Source: Dehalococcoidia bacterium (GTDB taxonomy: Bacteria > Chloroflexota > Dehalococcoidia > Dehalococcoidales > Fen-1064). From it: 6,211 nt of DNA. The notes beneath the pieces are model-generated. The model did not search any database. It saw nothing but the letters and a program-made list of their open reading frames with translations, and was not told the origin of the DNA. Of the stretch, positions 6,123 through 6,211 are shown one piece after another. The stretch spans positions 3,763 to 9,973 of the forward strand of contig DUES01000192.1 of assembly GCA_011192055.1 (NCBI GenBank), written 5' to 3'. The number at the start of each line of letters is the position of its first letter. Within the stretch, counting starts at the first letter, position 1. A program made the translations under genes and the position numbers.

Positions 6123-6158
6123 TCCTGTATTCAAATTTTATGTTGAAAGTTATTCCAG

Positions 6159-6211
6159 ATGAGCAGACCTGCAGAGAAAAGCGTATTCGAAATACAGCGA
6201 CAATTCGTTAC
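6159..6211 (+). CDS. possible start of a downstream gene, 3' partial
   Basis: From ATG 6159 the frame stays open to the window end, giving 17 residues beginning MSRPAEKSVFEIQRQF. A promoter-like sequence ends about 36 bases upstream, but the only SD-like stretch (GAAAG, 6145-6149) is weak. The product cannot be recognised from so short a piece, and a chance open frame of this length is quite possible. Confidence 0.3.
   Translation, partial: MSRPAEKSVFEIQRQFV

Overview
The window looks like ordinary chromosomal sequence from a moderately GC-rich bacterium (somewhat over half G+C, judged by eye). Four genes have recognisable products, and their Shine-Dalgarno sequences and sigma70-type promoters can be read directly. 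The set is a degenerate M28-like protein, a clostridial-type PurA, a TMADH/FadH-type flavoenzyme with an Fe-S cluster, and a CysM-like cysteine synthase. This suggests an anaerobic bacterium, possibly an uncultured Chloroflexota/Dehalococcoidia or a Firmicute. That placement is inference with low confidence; no rRNA or marker gene is present.

Layout. Bases 1-1071 (+) are the 3' part of a PA-domain/M28-fold protein that lacks most of the family's metal ligands. It converges, with a 23-base gap, on purA (2369-1095, minus). Bases 2370-2686 (317 bases, no gene) hold the purA RBS, a well-spaced promoter, an 8-bp inverted repeat just upstream of that promoter, and a 7-bp hairpin behind the next gene. 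Bases 2687-4663 (minus) encode a large OYE-type flavin/iron-sulfur oxidoreductase. Bases 4664-5030 (367 bases, no convincing gene) form a divergent control region with one promoter for the oxidoreductase, one for the cysM-like gene, several inverted repeats, and an 11-bp direct repeat that brackets the cysM promoter. Bases 5031-5963 (+) are the cysM-like gene. The remaining 248 bases hold weak inverted repeats, a candidate promoter and the possible start of another gene leaving the window.

Function. PurA commits IMP to AMP synthesis, the CysM-like enzyme makes cysteine or a related beta-substituted amino acid, and the flavoenzyme is a redox enzyme of unknown substrate. Gaps over 300 bases and separate promoters indicate separate transcription units, so I see no operon linking them. 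I found no mobile element, CRISPR array, tRNA, rRNA or recognisable riboswitch. The most interesting signals are the loss of active-site residues in the M28-like protein and the repeat architecture of the two control regions. None of this amounts to clear evidence of a new multi-gene system.
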